64,000 nucleotides of DNA from positions 124,001-188,000 of the forward strand of contig NZ_JAHSPD010000001.1 of NCBI RefSeq assembly GCF_020141465.1. The letters are read 5' to 3'. The notes under the pieces were generated by a model, which was not told where the DNA came from, did no database searches, and saw nothing but the letters and a program-made list of their open reading frames with translations. The translations under genes and the position numbers were made by a program. Numbering within the stretch: position 1 is the stretch's first letter; every line of letters starts with the position of its first letter. This document shows positions 9,315 through 18,741 of the stretch, one piece after another. The stretch is from Roseovarius carneus (GTDB lineage Bacteria > Pseudomonadota > Alphaproteobacteria > Rhodobacterales > Rhodobacteraceae).

Positions 9315-10022
9315 TTACCGGCGTCCGCCGGCGCCGCGTGGCGCTGGACCATCCTGGAGTTCTTGGGCTTTGCGGTCACGGGCACTTGGATCGTGCTCCA
9401 TGATCTCACCTTTGAATATCCAGGTCTTGATGCCGATGATGCCATAAGCCGTTGTGGCCTCGACATGCGCATAATCGATGTCCGCACGCAGGGTATGGAG
9501 CGGCACGCGGCCCTCACGATACCATTCGGTCCGCGCGATCTCGGCACCGCCAAGGCGGCCCGCGACGTTCACGCGGATGCCCAAGGCACCCATACGCATG
9601 GCATTCTGCACGGCACGTTTCATCGCGCGGCGGAAGCTGACCCGGCGCTCAAGCTGCTGGGCAATGCTCTCACCCACCAATGCGGCGTCCAACTCGGGCT
9701 TGCGCACTTCAACGATGTTGAGGTGCAGCTCGCTATCGGTCATGGCGGCAAGTTTCTTGCGCAGCGTCTCGATATCCGCGCCTTTCTTGCCGATGATGAC
9801 ACCGGGGCGGGCTGTGTGAACGGTCACGCGGCACTTTTTGTGCGGACGCTCGATGATCACACGGCTGACGCCGGCCTGTTTGCACTCTGCCTTGATGAAT
9901 TCACGCATGGCGAGATCTTCGAGCAGAAGATTGCCATAGTCTTTCGTGTCGGCATACCAGCGGCTGTCCCACGTGCGGTTCACCTGAAGGCGCATGCCAA
10001 TCGGATTTACTTTATTTCCCAT
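9315..10022 (-). CDS. rpsC: 30S ribosomal protein S3
   Basis: mRNA-entry-channel protein. The 235-aa sequence has an N-terminal KH domain with [10 protein letters not shown] (residues 76-85) and a C-terminal S3 domain ending in a basic tail. It starts exactly where rplV ends (1-nt overlap). Confidence 0.98.
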   Translation of the reverse strand: MGNKVNPIGMRLQVNRTWDSRWYADTKDYGNLLLEDLAMREFIKAECKQAGVSRVIIERPHKKCRVTVHTARPGVIIGKKGADIETLRKKLAAMTDSELHLNIVEVRKPELDAALVGESIAQQLERRVSFRRAMKRAVQNAMRMGALGIRVNVAGRLGGAEIARTEWYREGRVPLHTLRADIDYAHVEATTAYGIIGIKTWIFKGEIMEHDPSARDRKAQELQDGPAPRGAGGRR

Positions 10023-10402
10023 CAGACTTGCTCCTCAACTTGGCGGACCTTGATCGTCAGCTCCGAGAACGGCTTGCGCAGCGCACCAAAACGGCCACGG
10101 GCGCGTGGACGACCACGTTTCATCACGAGGTTCTTGCCGACATAGGCTTCGGCCACGATCAGCTCGTCCACATCAAGATTGTGGTTGTTCTCGGCGTTGG
10201 CGATGGCCGATTGCAGGCATTTTTTCACATCCGCCGCGATCCGCTTTTGCGAGAACGTGAGGTCTGTGAGCGCCTTGTCCACCTTTTTGCCACGGATGAG
10301 CGCGGCGACAAGGTTCAGCTTTTGCGGGCTCGTGCGAAGCATGCGCAGTTTTGCCATTGCTTCGTTATCGGCCACGCGGCGGGGGTTCTTTTCCTTGCCC
10401 AT
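10022..10402 (-). CDS. rplV: 50S ribosomal protein L22
   Basis: Exit-tunnel protein. The 126-aa sequence has the [20 protein letters not shown] helix and the [11 protein letters not shown] beta-hairpin that lines the tunnel. It lies 3 nt after rpsS. Confidence 0.98.
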   Translation of the reverse strand: MGKEKNPRRVADNEAMAKLRMLRTSPQKLNLVAALIRGKKVDKALTDLTFSQKRIAADVKKCLQSAIANAENNHNLDVDELIVAEAYVGKNLVMKRGRPRARGRFGALRKPFSELTIKVRQVEEQV

Positions 10403-10405
10403 GAC

Positions 10406-10684
10406 TTACTTCCGCTTCGCTTTTTTGTCGGCGGCATGACCGTGATAGGTGCGTGTTGGCGAATATTCACCAAACTTTTGACCAATCATGTCTTCGCTGA
10501 CGTTTACAGGGATATGCTTCCGGCCGTTATACACGCCAAACGTCAGGCCCACGAATTGGGGCAGAATCGTCGAGCGACGCGACCAGATTTTGATGACTTC
10601 ATTACGGCCACCCTCACGCGATGCTTCGGCTTTTTTCAGCACATAAGCATCGACAAAGGGGCCCTTCCATACAGAACGCGACAT
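10406..10684 (-). CDS. rpsS: 30S ribosomal protein S19
   Basis: A 92-aa head protein that pairs with S13. The [18 protein letters not shown] start and the [16 protein letters not shown] core are diagnostic. It lies 2 nt after rplB. Confidence 0.98.
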   Translation of the reverse strand: MSRSVWKGPFVDAYVLKKAEASREGGRNEVIKIWSRRSTILPQFVGLTFGVYNGRKHIPVNVSEDMIGQKFGEYSPTRTYHGHAADKKAKRK

Positions 10685-10686
10685 GA

Positions 10687-11529
10687 TTACCGGCCCTTTT
10701 TCTTGGCGTGACGCGAGCGGATGATCATCTTCTGCGACGCCTTTTTCTTGTTACGGGTGCGAGCCCCTTTGGTCGGCTTGCCCCACGGGGTGACCGGGTG
10801 ACGGCCGCCCGAGGTCCGGCCTTCGCCGCCACCATGCGGGTGATCGACCGGGTTCATCACGACACCGCGCACAGATGGGCGCACGCCCTTGTGACGCATG
10901 CGGCCAGCCTTGCCGAAGTTCTGGTTCGAGTTGTCAGGGTTCGACACAGCACCGACGGTGGCCTTGCATTCCTGACGGACCAGGCGCAGTTCGCCACTGC
11001 TCAGACGGATCTGAGCATAGCCACCATCACGGCCCACGAACTGAGCATAGGTGCCAGCAGCGCGTGCGATCTGACCGCCCTTGCCGGGCTTCATTTCGAT
11101 GTTGTGGATAATCGTGCCGATCGGCATGCCAGAGAAGGGCATGCAGTTGCCGGGCTTGATATCGACCTTGGCGCCTGCAACCACCGAATCGCCGATGGCG
11201 AGACGCTGAGGCGCGAGGATGTAGGCTTGCTCGCCATCCTCATATTTGATGAGCGCGATAAACGCGGTCCGGTTGGGGTCATACTCGATCCGCTCGACCG
11301 TAGCCGAGATATCGAATTTGCTCCGCTTGAAATCAACGATCCGGTAGAGGCGCTTGGCCCCACCGCCGCGACGACGCGATGTGATACGTCCGGTGTTGTT
11401 CCGGCCGCCCGATTTGGTCAGACCCTCGGTGAGGGCCTTGACGGGGCGTCCTTTATACAGCTCCGAACGGTCGATCAGCACCAGCCCGCGCTGGCCCGGC
11501 GTCGTTGGCTTGTACGACTTGAGTGCCAT
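10687..11529 (-). CDS. rplB: 50S ribosomal protein L2
   Basis: Large-subunit core protein required for peptidyl transferase activity and subunit association. The 280-aa sequence starts [14 protein letters not shown] and contains the conserved [17 protein letters not shown] segment near residue 220-236, with the essential histidine. The start at 11529 is fixed by homology; an in-frame extension of 73 codons upstream is not L2-like. No rplW, rplD, rplC or rpsJ precedes it, so the S10 operon is split here and this unit must have its own promoter. Confidence 0.97.
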   Translation of the reverse strand: MALKSYKPTTPGQRGLVLIDRSELYKGRPVKALTEGLTKSGGRNNTGRITSRRRGGGAKRLYRIVDFKRSKFDISATVERIEYDPNRTAFIALIKYEDGEQAYILAPQRLAIGDSVVAGAKVDIKPGNCMPFSGMPIGTIIHNIEMKPGKGGQIARAAGTYAQFVGRDGGYAQIRLSSGELRLVRQECKATVGAVSNPDNSNQNFGKAGRMRHKGVRPSVRGVVMNPVDHPHGGGEGRTSGGRHPVTPWGKPTKGARTRNKKKASQKMIIRSRHAKKKGR

Positions 11530-11828
11530 GCTTTCTGTCTTCCGTTTAGCAAACGCCCCGGGCAGTGATCCGAGGCTATGTGTCGGGCGGGAATGATAAC
11601 CCGTCCCTTTGATATAGGGCCCCGAAGGTCCCCGGCGTGTTTCGCTCATATGAACGAAAGCGAAACCCCGGACGAATCCGGGGCTACGCAGATAGGGTCG
11701 TTTAGTAAAGACCGGCGGGAGGGTCAAGCGCTGATGGCGGCTGGACACCGTGGGCGTGCGTCATGCCTGACCCTGTGGGGCGGGATGTTGCGCAGGGGCA
11801 GACACAAGCCGGAATCACGCGCTGTGTG
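11530..11828. other. Upstream region of the rplB unit
   Basis: This 299-nt gap between the GGDEF gene and rplB contains a terminator-like hairpin at 11660-11683 and must hold the promoter and leader of the rplB-rplP unit. I see no gene in it and no clear L4-type leader structure. Confidence 0.5.
11655..11683 (-). terminator. UUCG-loop hairpin downstream of the GGDEF gene
   Basis: On the minus strand the sequence CCCCGGA-TTCG-TCCGGGG (11683-11666) forms a 7-bp stem closed by a very stable UUCG tetraloop, followed by TTTCGCTTTCG. It would end transcription of the H-NOX/GGDEF operon before rplB. Confidence 0.65.
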
Positions 11829-12926
11829 CTATCCGCGCCCACCGATGCCCGCAGCCGCCGGTGCAGCGCCCCGTGCACCATCTTGTGCACCACCCCACGA
11901 CGGTTCGGACGCAGCCCCATCCTTGCGCAACTCGATATCATAGGAGACATGACAGGACCGACCCCGTCCTTTGGCCGCATAAAGCGCGATGTCGGCTTCT
12001 TCCATCATTCGGTCAACGTCGAGATGAGCGGAGGCGCACGACAGAGCCGACCCCGCGCTGGCCGAAATCCGGCACATATGATCCCCAAACGGGATCGGCT
12101 CACCGATCCGCGCAATCAGCCGCTGGCAGATCTGATGCACGCGGTCTGGCGCTGTCAGCCGCGACAGGATTAGCACGAACTCATCGCCACCGACACGCGC
12201 CACGATATCCTCGCCGCGTGTTTCATCCACCATGATTTGCGCCACCTCACGCAGGACATGATCCCCCGCCGCATGGCCCAACGTGTCATTCACAGCCTTG
12301 AAGAAATCGAGATCCATATGGATAAGCGCAAACTCCTGCTCGGACTCGATGGTTCGGCCCAGAAGATAATCGAGCGCCCTGCGGTTCTTGAGGCCCGTGA
12401 GAGTGTCGGTATAGGCCTTTTCCTCAGCGTCGATCATAGCCCCCTTGAGCCGGAGATTGAGCATCCGCGAGGCCTCCATCGCAGCCGTCTTGGCCTCCAC
12501 CAGATAGAGCATTTCAATGGTGAGATCGGTCGCCGCGAAGTCCGAGCTGGTCAATGCATAATCGCGCACCGCATCCACCACCGAGATGCCGAAGGACAGG
12601 TTGATCATCGCACCGCCTTTTGGCCCTAAAGAGCCATCTTCGGGCAGCGGCATGAGGATGCCCTTGAGGTCCGTGCGCTTTCCGCCACGCCTTTGCAGAT
12701 GCAGTTTGTTGCCCGCAGTGGCCAAAAGCGTGGCCATGGATCCATCGCCGCGGGGCCGCTTGATCTCAAATAGCTCCGTGAACCGGGTGCCGACCGCGCC
12801 TGCCCCGCAGAGTTTCCGCATTGTAGGCCCGGTATGGGTGATGCGCCCCGCCGCATCGAGAATAACGTGCATGGGGCAAAGACAATCCAGCATCGCCGCC
12901 ATGTATTTTGCGCTCTCGCTCATCAT
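11829..12926 (-). CDS. HNOBA-like domain diguanylate cyclase (GGDEF)
   Basis: Predicted to make c-di-GMP from two GTP. Residues about 10-160 resemble the H-NOX-associated (HNOBA) domain: LKGILM near 87, GGAMINLSFG near 104-113, SSDFAATDL near 127-135, then a helical linker. Residues about 170-330 form a GGDEF domain with the intact active-site motif GGDEF at 246-250 and an inhibitory-site RGED (RxxD) at 237-240, so it should be active and product-inhibited. The C-terminal 35 residues are low-complexity. It overlaps the upstream H-NOX-family gene by 4 nt (ATGA), so the two are coupled. The pairing suggests a gas- or redox-responsive c-di-GMP module. Confidence 0.9.
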   Translation of the reverse strand: MMSESAKYMAAMLDCLCPMHVILDAAGRITHTGPTMRKLCGAGAVGTRFTELFEIKRPRGDGSMATLLATAGNKLHLQRRGGKRTDLKGILMPLPEDGSLGPKGGAMINLSFGISVVDAVRDYALTSSDFAATDLTIEMLYLVEAKTAAMEASRMLNLRLKGAMIDAEEKAYTDTLTGLKNRRALDYLLGRTIESEQEFALIHMDLDFFKAVNDTLGHAAGDHVLREVAQIMVDETRGEDIVARVGGDEFVLILSRLTAPDRVHQICQRLIARIGEPIPFGDHMCRISASAGSALSCASAHLDVDRMMEEADIALYAAKGRGRSCHVSYDIELRKDGAASEPSWGGAQDGARGAAPAAAGIGGRG

Positions 12927-13510
12927 CCCGCCCCCGCTCCCAGATCAAATGCGCGCCCGGTGGCATGGGCCTTGGCAAGCAGGCGGATCTCAACGCTCTC
13001 CACACCCTCGCAACCGCCCTGCTGCTCCAACATCACAAGCGCGCCGTAATCATCAGCCAATGCACGCAAGAGCCCCACGAGAACATGGCCAAACCCCGGC
13101 AGATTTCCCCGGCAGGTCAGCGTGTAAAGCTCAGGGCCGTGCTCGCGCAGCTCCATCTCGGGGAGCACCAGATCACCAACGGCCAGACGCGCGCGCGCGG
13201 GCAGGTCATCCAAAGAGTGCAGAAATTCGTGAAAGTCTTCACCGCCAAATCGCAGCAGACGCCGCAGCCCTTCGACCTTGGGGTGCGACACCAAATAGGT
13301 TCCGATATCTTCCAAAATTCCCGGCAATGGACGATCAAGCGCCGTTTCGGCGGCGGCAAGCACATCTTGGGTCAACGCCGCGTCATAGGTCAGCATGGAT
13401 TCGAACTCGGTGAAATCGAGCCCGGCAAGCCGCGTCACACGCCCCCATGTGTCGCGCCCATAGGTGTCACGAATAAATCGCTCAATGGCCCGGTTAATCA
13501 ACCCGTGCAT
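12923..13510 (-). CDS. H-NOX (heme NO-binding) family protein lacking the proximal His
   Basis: The 195-aa protein begins MHGLINRAIERFIRDTYG, typical of bacterial H-NOX domains, and keeps the family pattern through LLRFGGEDFHEFLHSLDDL (84-103). When aligned by eye with characterised H-NOX proteins, the proximal heme histidine position is Pro104, and the YxSxR heme-propionate motif reads T130-L-T132-C-R134, so only the Arg remains. Heme binding may therefore be lost or use another ligand. The start at 13510 has GGAG 6 nt upstream; an ATG at 13531 is less likely. It is the first gene of an operon with the HNOBA-GGDEF protein, its expected output partner. Confidence 0.88.
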   Translation of the reverse strand: MHGLINRAIERFIRDTYGRDTWGRVTRLAGLDFTEFESMLTYDAALTQDVLAAAETALDRPLPGILEDIGTYLVSHPKVEGLRRLLRFGGEDFHEFLHSLDDLPARARLAVGDLVLPEMELREHGPELYTLTCRGNLPGFGHVLVGLLRALADDYGALVMLEQQGGCEGVESVEIRLLAKAHATGRAFDLGAGAG

Positions 13511-13575
13511 ATCCAACTCCGCAAAATGCAATACGGCAGGTATCGTGCAGCCCGGTTAATATTCAGCAAACAGCG

Positions 13576-15327
13576 TCAATTGCGCGGAAAAATCTGCATC
13601 TCTCCTAGGTCCAACACATTGCGCGGAACAGGGATGATCTGAAAGTCGCCCTCAAGAATCTGCATCATCTCGGCCCGCCCCAAGCGCGGCGAAAGCCCGT
13701 CTGCCGTTATCACGCGCCCAATGCGCATAAGTGCGCCCTCATGCAGCTCGTAGGCCGTTACCTGCACAATGTCGCCACCCTGATAGTAAAGGCCGATCAC
13801 CCCCTGCACCGGGGTCAGCGGCTCAAATCCCGCGATCACCAGAACGCAGCCCGGAAAGCCCCCCAGCAGGCTTCGCTTGCAGGCCGCATCAATGCTGCGC
13901 TGCTCAAATGCGCTGAGCCTACCGAATGCCCCCTCCGGCAGGACCGCGCCCGCAGGTCGCAACGGCACGGTTCCGTCCAGCATAGGCACGTCCTCGGCCT
14001 GCACCGTTTGGCTGAATTCCCAACTGTTGGCAGCGGTTCGGGCGCTGTCGATCCGTGCCGCAAGCTCTGTGTTTCCAGACGCTTCAGCAAAGCCCGCCAC
14101 CCGGTCCAGTCCCCGCCGCCCCGGTTTGCCCCAGTCATGGGCCATCTCCCACAGGGCCAGTTCCTCGGGCGGCAAACCGGCTTCGGCGCGCGCGACCTGA
14201 CTGGCGGTGGACATGCGCTCGGCGTTGATCACGGGCGTCATCCACAGGGCTGCGAGGGTGACAACCGCCATCGCCTTGTAACGGTTCACCGCCCGTATCC
14301 GCCCGCGCCAATCACCGCGCATCGCAACCGACACCGCAAAGGCCAGCGCATAGCTCAGCACCACAAACGCGCCCAGCATCGCGGCCACCCGCTGTGGTGT
14401 CAGCCCATATTGGTCCACCCGCAGCCACACGGCATAAAGCGCGAGGGCAGCAGGCACCGTGATCAGAATGCTCAGCGCCTGTGTGGCAAAGAGCATGCCC
14501 GCGCCCTGCGCCGACATCTCGTCATCGCGGCCAATCGCCGTGGTGATCAGCGTGATGGACGCAATCGCGACCCCCGCCATCATCGTCGCCACTGAGAATT
14601 GCCCAAAGAGATCACCGAGCCCGCGCAGCGGAAGGGCCACAATAAAGACCACCACAACGACTAGAACCACGGGCACAAGCACCCGGAAAAGCTGGATCAA
14701 CAAAAACGGCGAGATGTAATCACTGAGTTCATGAACGATGGCCAGACCAAGCCCCAGAACCAGCCCGGTAAAGATGTAGGGCACCACCTCAATCTCGATC
14801 AATGTCTCGATCACATGCACGCCAACAAGGCCTAAAAGTGCGTCAGATGCCATCGCGACACCCCATGCCACCCCGGCAAAAAGCCAAGCGGCGGCGTAGC
14901 GCACCACGATATTCCATGAGGTATCAAAGAGCCGCGCGTAATCGCGCCAGCCCCCCTGCGTGGCCATACCAGCCGCCACAAACGGCACCGCAATAAAGAG
15001 CCCAGCACCCAGCGCCAGAAGCCCCTCGGAATGGTCGAAAAACGCGTCCATATTCTCGAACCGGTAACTGGCCCAGAGGAAAAGCGCCGCCGACGGCACC
15101 GCAAGCCCCGCCGCACCCAAGCTTGCAGGCACAGGGCGCTCAGGGCCAATGAGGGCGAGAAGCACGCCAAAGAACACAAAACCAAGCGTCAGCAGAAATA
15201 CCAAGGCGCGCGTATTATCTACGAGATCGGGCAGCACCTCGGCCATGCCCCAAACGGCCAGGCCCGACAGGGCGCCGATCGCCGCAAGCGACAGGCGCGT
15301 GGCCACGCTTTGCATCTCTTGGCTCAT
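13576..15327 (-). CDS. DUF4153 domain-containing membrane protein
   Basis: A 583-aa integral membrane protein of unknown function. About ten to eleven hydrophobic helices fill residues 10-380, including LVFLLTLGFVFFGVLLAL near 42-59. A soluble C-terminal domain of about 200 residues follows, containing GVIGLYYQGGDIVQVTAYEL. The layout matches the DUF4153 family. It is not obviously linked to its neighbours. Confidence 0.8.
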   Translation of the reverse strand: MSQEMQSVATRLSLAAIGALSGLAVWGMAEVLPDLVDNTRALVFLLTLGFVFFGVLLALIGPERPVPASLGAAGLAVPSAALFLWASYRFENMDAFFDHSEGLLALGAGLFIAVPFVAAGMATQGGWRDYARLFDTSWNIVVRYAAAWLFAGVAWGVAMASDALLGLVGVHVIETLIEIEVVPYIFTGLVLGLGLAIVHELSDYISPFLLIQLFRVLVPVVLVVVVVFIVALPLRGLGDLFGQFSVATMMAGVAIASITLITTAIGRDDEMSAQGAGMLFATQALSILITVPAALALYAVWLRVDQYGLTPQRVAAMLGAFVVLSYALAFAVSVAMRGDWRGRIRAVNRYKAMAVVTLAALWMTPVINAERMSTASQVARAEAGLPPEELALWEMAHDWGKPGRRGLDRVAGFAEASGNTELAARIDSARTAANSWEFSQTVQAEDVPMLDGTVPLRPAGAVLPEGAFGRLSAFEQRSIDAACKRSLLGGFPGCVLVIAGFEPLTPVQGVIGLYYQGGDIVQVTAYELHEGALMRIGRVITADGLSPRLGRAEMMQILEGDFQIIPVPRNVLDLGEMQIFPRN

Positions 15328-15438
15328 CTCCGGTGGCTCCTTTTCTGGCGTATCTGCGTGGCCACCCTAACGCACCGGGCGGCGCGCGCAACGCAGATAC
15401 GCTTGCCAGAGCGCGCGCGTCTTGCTACGTCTAACGCA

Positions 15439-15526
15439 TCCGTTGGGGTGCTGTGAGCGATCATGGCTGAGAGGCATTGGCCAACCCACCGAACCTGATC
15501 CGGTCAGTACCGGCGTAGGGAACGGA
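15439..15526 (+). ncRNA. TPP (THI-box) riboswitch
   Basis: The conserved THI-box is present: GGGGTGC at 15445-15451, GGCTGAGAGG near 15465-15474, ACC-GAACCTGATCCGGT near 15488-15505 and GTACCGGCGTAGGGAA near 15507-15522. P1 is formed by TCCGTT (15439-15444) and AACGGA (15521-15526). It lies about 100 nt before thiY and should shut off the operon when thiamine pyrophosphate is abundant. TCTCC at 15582-15586 could pair with the thiY ribosome site GGAGA (15616-15620), which suggests control of translation initiation. Confidence 0.96.
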
Positions 15527-15627
15527 GCAAAGCCTGAGGCGCACCCGCGCGCGGCTTGCCTTGTCCTTATGCCATTGCTGATCTCCACCCAAGCCGGGGC
15601 ATAGCCCCCGCATCCGGAGACATACTC

Positions 15628-16563
15628 ATGCGCCTCGCCGCCCTCGCTGCCGCCCTTCTCATCGCCGGCCCTGCCGCCGCCCAAGACAAGATGACCGTCC
15701 TGCTGGACTGGTTCATCAACCCAAACCATGGGCCTCTGATCATCGCGCAGGAGCGTGGACTTTTTGCGGATGCGGGCCTTGAGGTCGAGATTATCGCCCC
15801 CGCCGACCCTTCCGCGCCGCCCAAGATGGTCGCGGCCGGGCAGGCCGACCTCGCCATCTCATATCAGCCGCAATTGCACCTTCAGGTGGCCGAGGGTCTG
15901 CCGCTCATTCGCGTGGGCACGCTGATCGCCAGCCCGCTCAACTGCCTTTTGGTGCTGGAGGATGGCCCGGTAAAATCCATCGCCGACCTGAAAGGCGGCA
16001 AAATCGGGTTTTCCGTGGCGGGGGTTGAGGAAGCGCTGCTTGTGTCCATCCTCGCGCAAGAGGGCATGACTTTGGATGATATCGAGTTGGTCAATGTCAA
16101 CTGGTCGCTCAGCCCAGCGCTGATGTCTGGGCAGGTGGATGCGGTGCTGGGCGCCTACCGGAATTTCGAGTTGAACCAGATGGATATCGAAGGTGTCGCG
16201 GGAAAGTGCTTCTTCGTCGAGGAGCAAGGCGTGCCGCCCTATGACGAGCTGATCTATGTGGCCAATTCCGAGACGCTGAACCCCGAGATGCTCAAACGCT
16301 TTTTGCGCGCCACGGAGCTTGCCACGCAATACATCGTCAACCACCCCGAGGAAAGCTGGGACATTTTCCGCGCAACCTCGGCCGAGCTGGATGATGAGCT
16401 GAACAAGCGCGCGTGGCGCGACACCCTGCCCCGCTTCGCGCTGCGCCCTGCGGGTTTGGATGCCGCGCGCTATGCAGGCTATGAGGCGTTCTTGTCGGAG
16501 GCGGGTCTGATCGAGGGCATCCGCCCCGTGTCGTCTCTGGCGATTGATCTGGGTGCTGAGTGA
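15628..16563 (+). CDS. thiY: ABC transporter substrate-binding protein for thiamine pyrimidine precursor (NMT1/THI5-like)
   Basis: A 311-aa periplasmic binding protein with a signal peptide (MRLAALAAALLIAGPAAAQ, residues 1-19). The mature part starts DKMTVLLDWFINPNHG, characteristic of the NMT1/THI5-like family that binds formylaminopyrimidine or related HMP precursors. The start at 15628 has GGAG 9 nt upstream. It is the first gene of a thiY-tenA-thiZ-thiX operon directly downstream of a TPP riboswitch, which supports the substrate assignment. Confidence 0.93.
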   Translation: MRLAALAAALLIAGPAAAQDKMTVLLDWFINPNHGPLIIAQERGLFADAGLEVEIIAPADPSAPPKMVAAGQADLAISYQPQLHLQVAEGLPLIRVGTLIASPLNCLLVLEDGPVKSIADLKGGKIGFSVAGVEEALLVSILAQEGMTLDDIELVNVNWSLSPALMSGQVDAVLGAYRNFELNQMDIEGVAGKCFFVEEQGVPPYDELIYVANSETLNPEMLKRFLRATELATQYIVNHPEESWDIFRATSAELDDELNKRAWRDTLPRFALRPAGLDAARYAGYEAFLSEAGLIEGIRPVSSLAIDLGAE

Positions 16564-17240
16564 TGGTGGACTACGGCAAAACCTTCGCGCTTTGGCGCGC
16601 CGAGCACTCGGGCGCGTGGCGCGCCTATACCCATCACCGCTTTGTCGAAGGGCTGAAAGATGGCACCCTGCCGCGTGAGGCGTATCTGACATATCTGGTG
16701 CAGGACTATATCTTCCTCATCCACTTTTCGCGCGCATGGGCGCTGGCCGTGACCAAGGCCGAAACGCCTGAGGAAATGCGCCTCGCCGCGCGCACGGTGA
16801 CCTCCCTTCTGGACGAGGAGCTTGGCCTCCATATCCAGACCTGCGCCGCCGAAGGGTTGAGCGAAGCTGATCTTTTTGCAGCCCGTGAGCATACGCACAA
16901 CATCGCCTATACCCGTTATGTTCTGGATGCGGGCCATTCGGGCGATCTTCTGGACCTTTTGGCCGCCCTTGCGCCTTGCGTTCTGGGCTATGGCGAGATC
17001 GGTGCGCGGCTGGCGCGGGAGAAATCGGCCACCACGCCCTATGCAGACTGGATCGAGACCTATGCAGGTGACGACACGCAAACCCTCTGCCGTGATGTGG
17101 GCGCGTTGATTGATGGCGCAGTGGCCCGCCGCCTTGGGTCTGATCCGCAAGGTAGTCCCCGCTGGGCGGCCCTGTCGGCGCGGTTCGAGACCGCGACCCG
17201 GCTTGAGGCGGGCTTCTGGGCGATGAACCTGCCGAAATGA
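16560..17240 (+). CDS. tenA: TenA family aminopyrimidine aminohydrolase (thiaminase II)
   Basis: Converts degraded thiamine pyrimidines (aminomethyl-HMP) to HMP for thiamine salvage. The 226-aa all-helical protein carries the catalytic Cys140 in APCVLGYGEIG, with Tyr144 at the usual spacing, and Asp49 in the YLVQDY motif. It is therefore the Cys-containing TenA type. It overlaps thiY by 4 nt and thiZ by 4 nt. Its position between transporter genes fits import of a base-degraded thiamine product followed by hydrolysis. Confidence 0.95.
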   Translation: MMVDYGKTFALWRAEHSGAWRAYTHHRFVEGLKDGTLPREAYLTYLVQDYIFLIHFSRAWALAVTKAETPEEMRLAARTVTSLLDEELGLHIQTCAAEGLSEADLFAAREHTHNIAYTRYVLDAGHSGDLLDLLAALAPCVLGYGEIGARLAREKSATTPYADWIETYAGDDTQTLCRDVGALIDGAVARRLGSDPQGSPRWAALSARFETATRLEAGFWAMNLPK

Positions 17241-17956
17241 ACGCACCGGGGCTCAATATCCGGGCCAGCGCCCGTATCGGCGAGACGCAGATCTTGCCAG
17301 CGCTTGACCTGCAAGTGGCGGGCGGCGCGTGGACCTGCCTTCTGGGCGCGTCCGGCGTGGGCAAATCCACCCTTCTGCGCCTGATTGCGGGGGTGGCGGA
17401 CGGCGTGACGCTGGATGGGAGCATCACAGCCACGGATGCAACCTCGCTCAAAGGCCGCATCGCGATGATGGCCCAAAGCGATCTTTTGATGCCGTGGCTG
17501 ACCATCACGCAGAACGTCACACTCGGGGCGCGGCTGCGCGGCACGGCCCCCGATGCGCCCCGCGCAGAGGCGCTGCTGGAGCAAGTGGGTCTTGCAGAGC
17601 ACGCGGGCAAGCGGCCCGAGGCCCTCTCGGGCGGGCAGCGCCAGCGCGCCGCCCTCGCCCGCACATTGATGGAGGACCGGCCTCTTGTCTTGCTGGATGA
17701 GCCCTTCTCGGCGCTTGATGCGCGCACCCGCGCGCAGGTGCAGGACCTGACGGCGGATCTCCTCAAGGGGCGCACCGTGCTGATGGTCACCCATGATCCG
17801 GCCGAGGCGGCAAGGCTGGCCGATCACATCACCATCCTGACCGAAGAGTGCCATAACACCTGGCCCGCGCCATCAGGTACAGCCCCACGCCCCGTGGATG
17901 ATCCCGCGATGCTAAACACCACAGGCGCGCTTCTTGCGCGGCTGCGCGCCGCATGA
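17237..17956 (+). CDS. thiZ: ABC transporter ATP-binding protein (thiamine precursor uptake)
   Basis: The 239-aa ATPase has Walker A GASGVGKST (37-45), signature LSGGQ (130-134), Walker B VLLDEPFSALD and the H-loop MVTHDPAEA. It drives the ThiX permease with the ThiY binding protein. It overlaps tenA and thiX by 4 nt each. Confidence 0.94.
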   Translation: MNAPGLNIRASARIGETQILPALDLQVAGGAWTCLLGASGVGKSTLLRLIAGVADGVTLDGSITATDATSLKGRIAMMAQSDLLMPWLTITQNVTLGARLRGTAPDAPRAEALLEQVGLAEHAGKRPEALSGGQRQRAALARTLMEDRPLVLLDEPFSALDARTRAQVQDLTADLLKGRTVLMVTHDPAEAARLADHITILTEECHNTWPAPSGTAPRPVDDPAMLNTTGALLARLRAA

Positions 17957-18705
17957 AGACCGCGATCACAGCACTGGCCTCAACCGCCCTCGCCCTCGCC
18001 CTCTGGCAGGTGCTGATCTGGATCACGGGTGTTCCAAATTTCATCCTGCCAAGCCCCTTGCGCGTGCTCCAAACGATGGCCGAGAGCCGCGCTCTTCTGG
18101 CCACGCATTTTGTGACCACGGCTTCCGAAATTCTCATCGGCCTCGCGCTCGGCGCGCTTCTGGGGGGTCTCACCGCCATCGGGCTAGCCGCTTCGCCCAT
18201 CGCGCGGCAACTGGTGCGGCCCATGCTGGTCTTCAGCCAAGCGGTGCCGGTCTTTGCCCTCGCGCCGATCCTGACACTCTGGTTCGGCTATGGCATGGGG
18301 TCCAAGATCCTGATGGCACTTTTGATCATCTACTTCCCCATCACCTCGGCGTTTTTTGACGCGCTGATGCGCACGCCGCAGGGCTGGATCGACATGGCGC
18401 GGGTCATGGGCGCGTCAGATGCGCGGATCATGCGGATGATCCGCATTCCAGCCGCCCTGCCCGGCCTTGCCTCAGGGCTGAGGCTTGGGGCTGTTTATGC
18501 GCCGATCGGCGCCATAATCGGCGAGTGGGTGGGCGCATCAAAAGGGCTGGGCTACCTTATGCTGCTGGCGAACGGGCGGGCCAAGACGGATCTGATGTTT
18601 GCCGCGCTGATCGTGCTGGCAGTGTTTACCGTGCTCCTGCATGCTGCCGTGGATCGGGCCTGCCGCGCCAGTTTGGACCGCACGCGGGAGGGCGGAGGTG
18701 TTTGA
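17953..18705 (+). CDS. thiX: ABC transporter permease (thiamine precursor uptake)
   Basis: The 250-aa inner-membrane protein has about six hydrophobic helices and the BPD-type EAA loop (DMARVMGASDARIMRMIRIPAALPG, about residues 150-175). It resembles SsuC/TauC/ThiX permeases; the operon and riboswitch point to thiamine-precursor uptake. It ends within the first copy of a dispersed 3'-end repeat. Confidence 0.93.
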   Translation: MKTAITALASTALALALWQVLIWITGVPNFILPSPLRVLQTMAESRALLATHFVTTASEILIGLALGALLGGLTAIGLAASPIARQLVRPMLVFSQAVPVFALAPILTLWFGYGMGSKILMALLIIYFPITSAFFDALMRTPQGWIDMARVMGASDARIMRMIRIPAALPGLASGLRLGAVYAPIGAIIGEWVGASKGLGYLMLLANGRAKTDLMFAALIVLAVFTVLLHAAVDRACRASLDRTREGGGV

Positions 18706-18726
18706 GTATTTTTGCTAAGAAGAAGG
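18704..18726 (+). repeat. Dispersed 3'-end motif, copy A
   Basis: Reads GAGTATTTTTGCTAAGAAGAAGG, beginning inside the thiX stop codon. Other copies are at 42599-42633, 46774-46807, 51491-51523 and 54727-54749. Confidence 0.75.
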
Positions 18727-18741
18727 TGGGGCAGGACTGGT

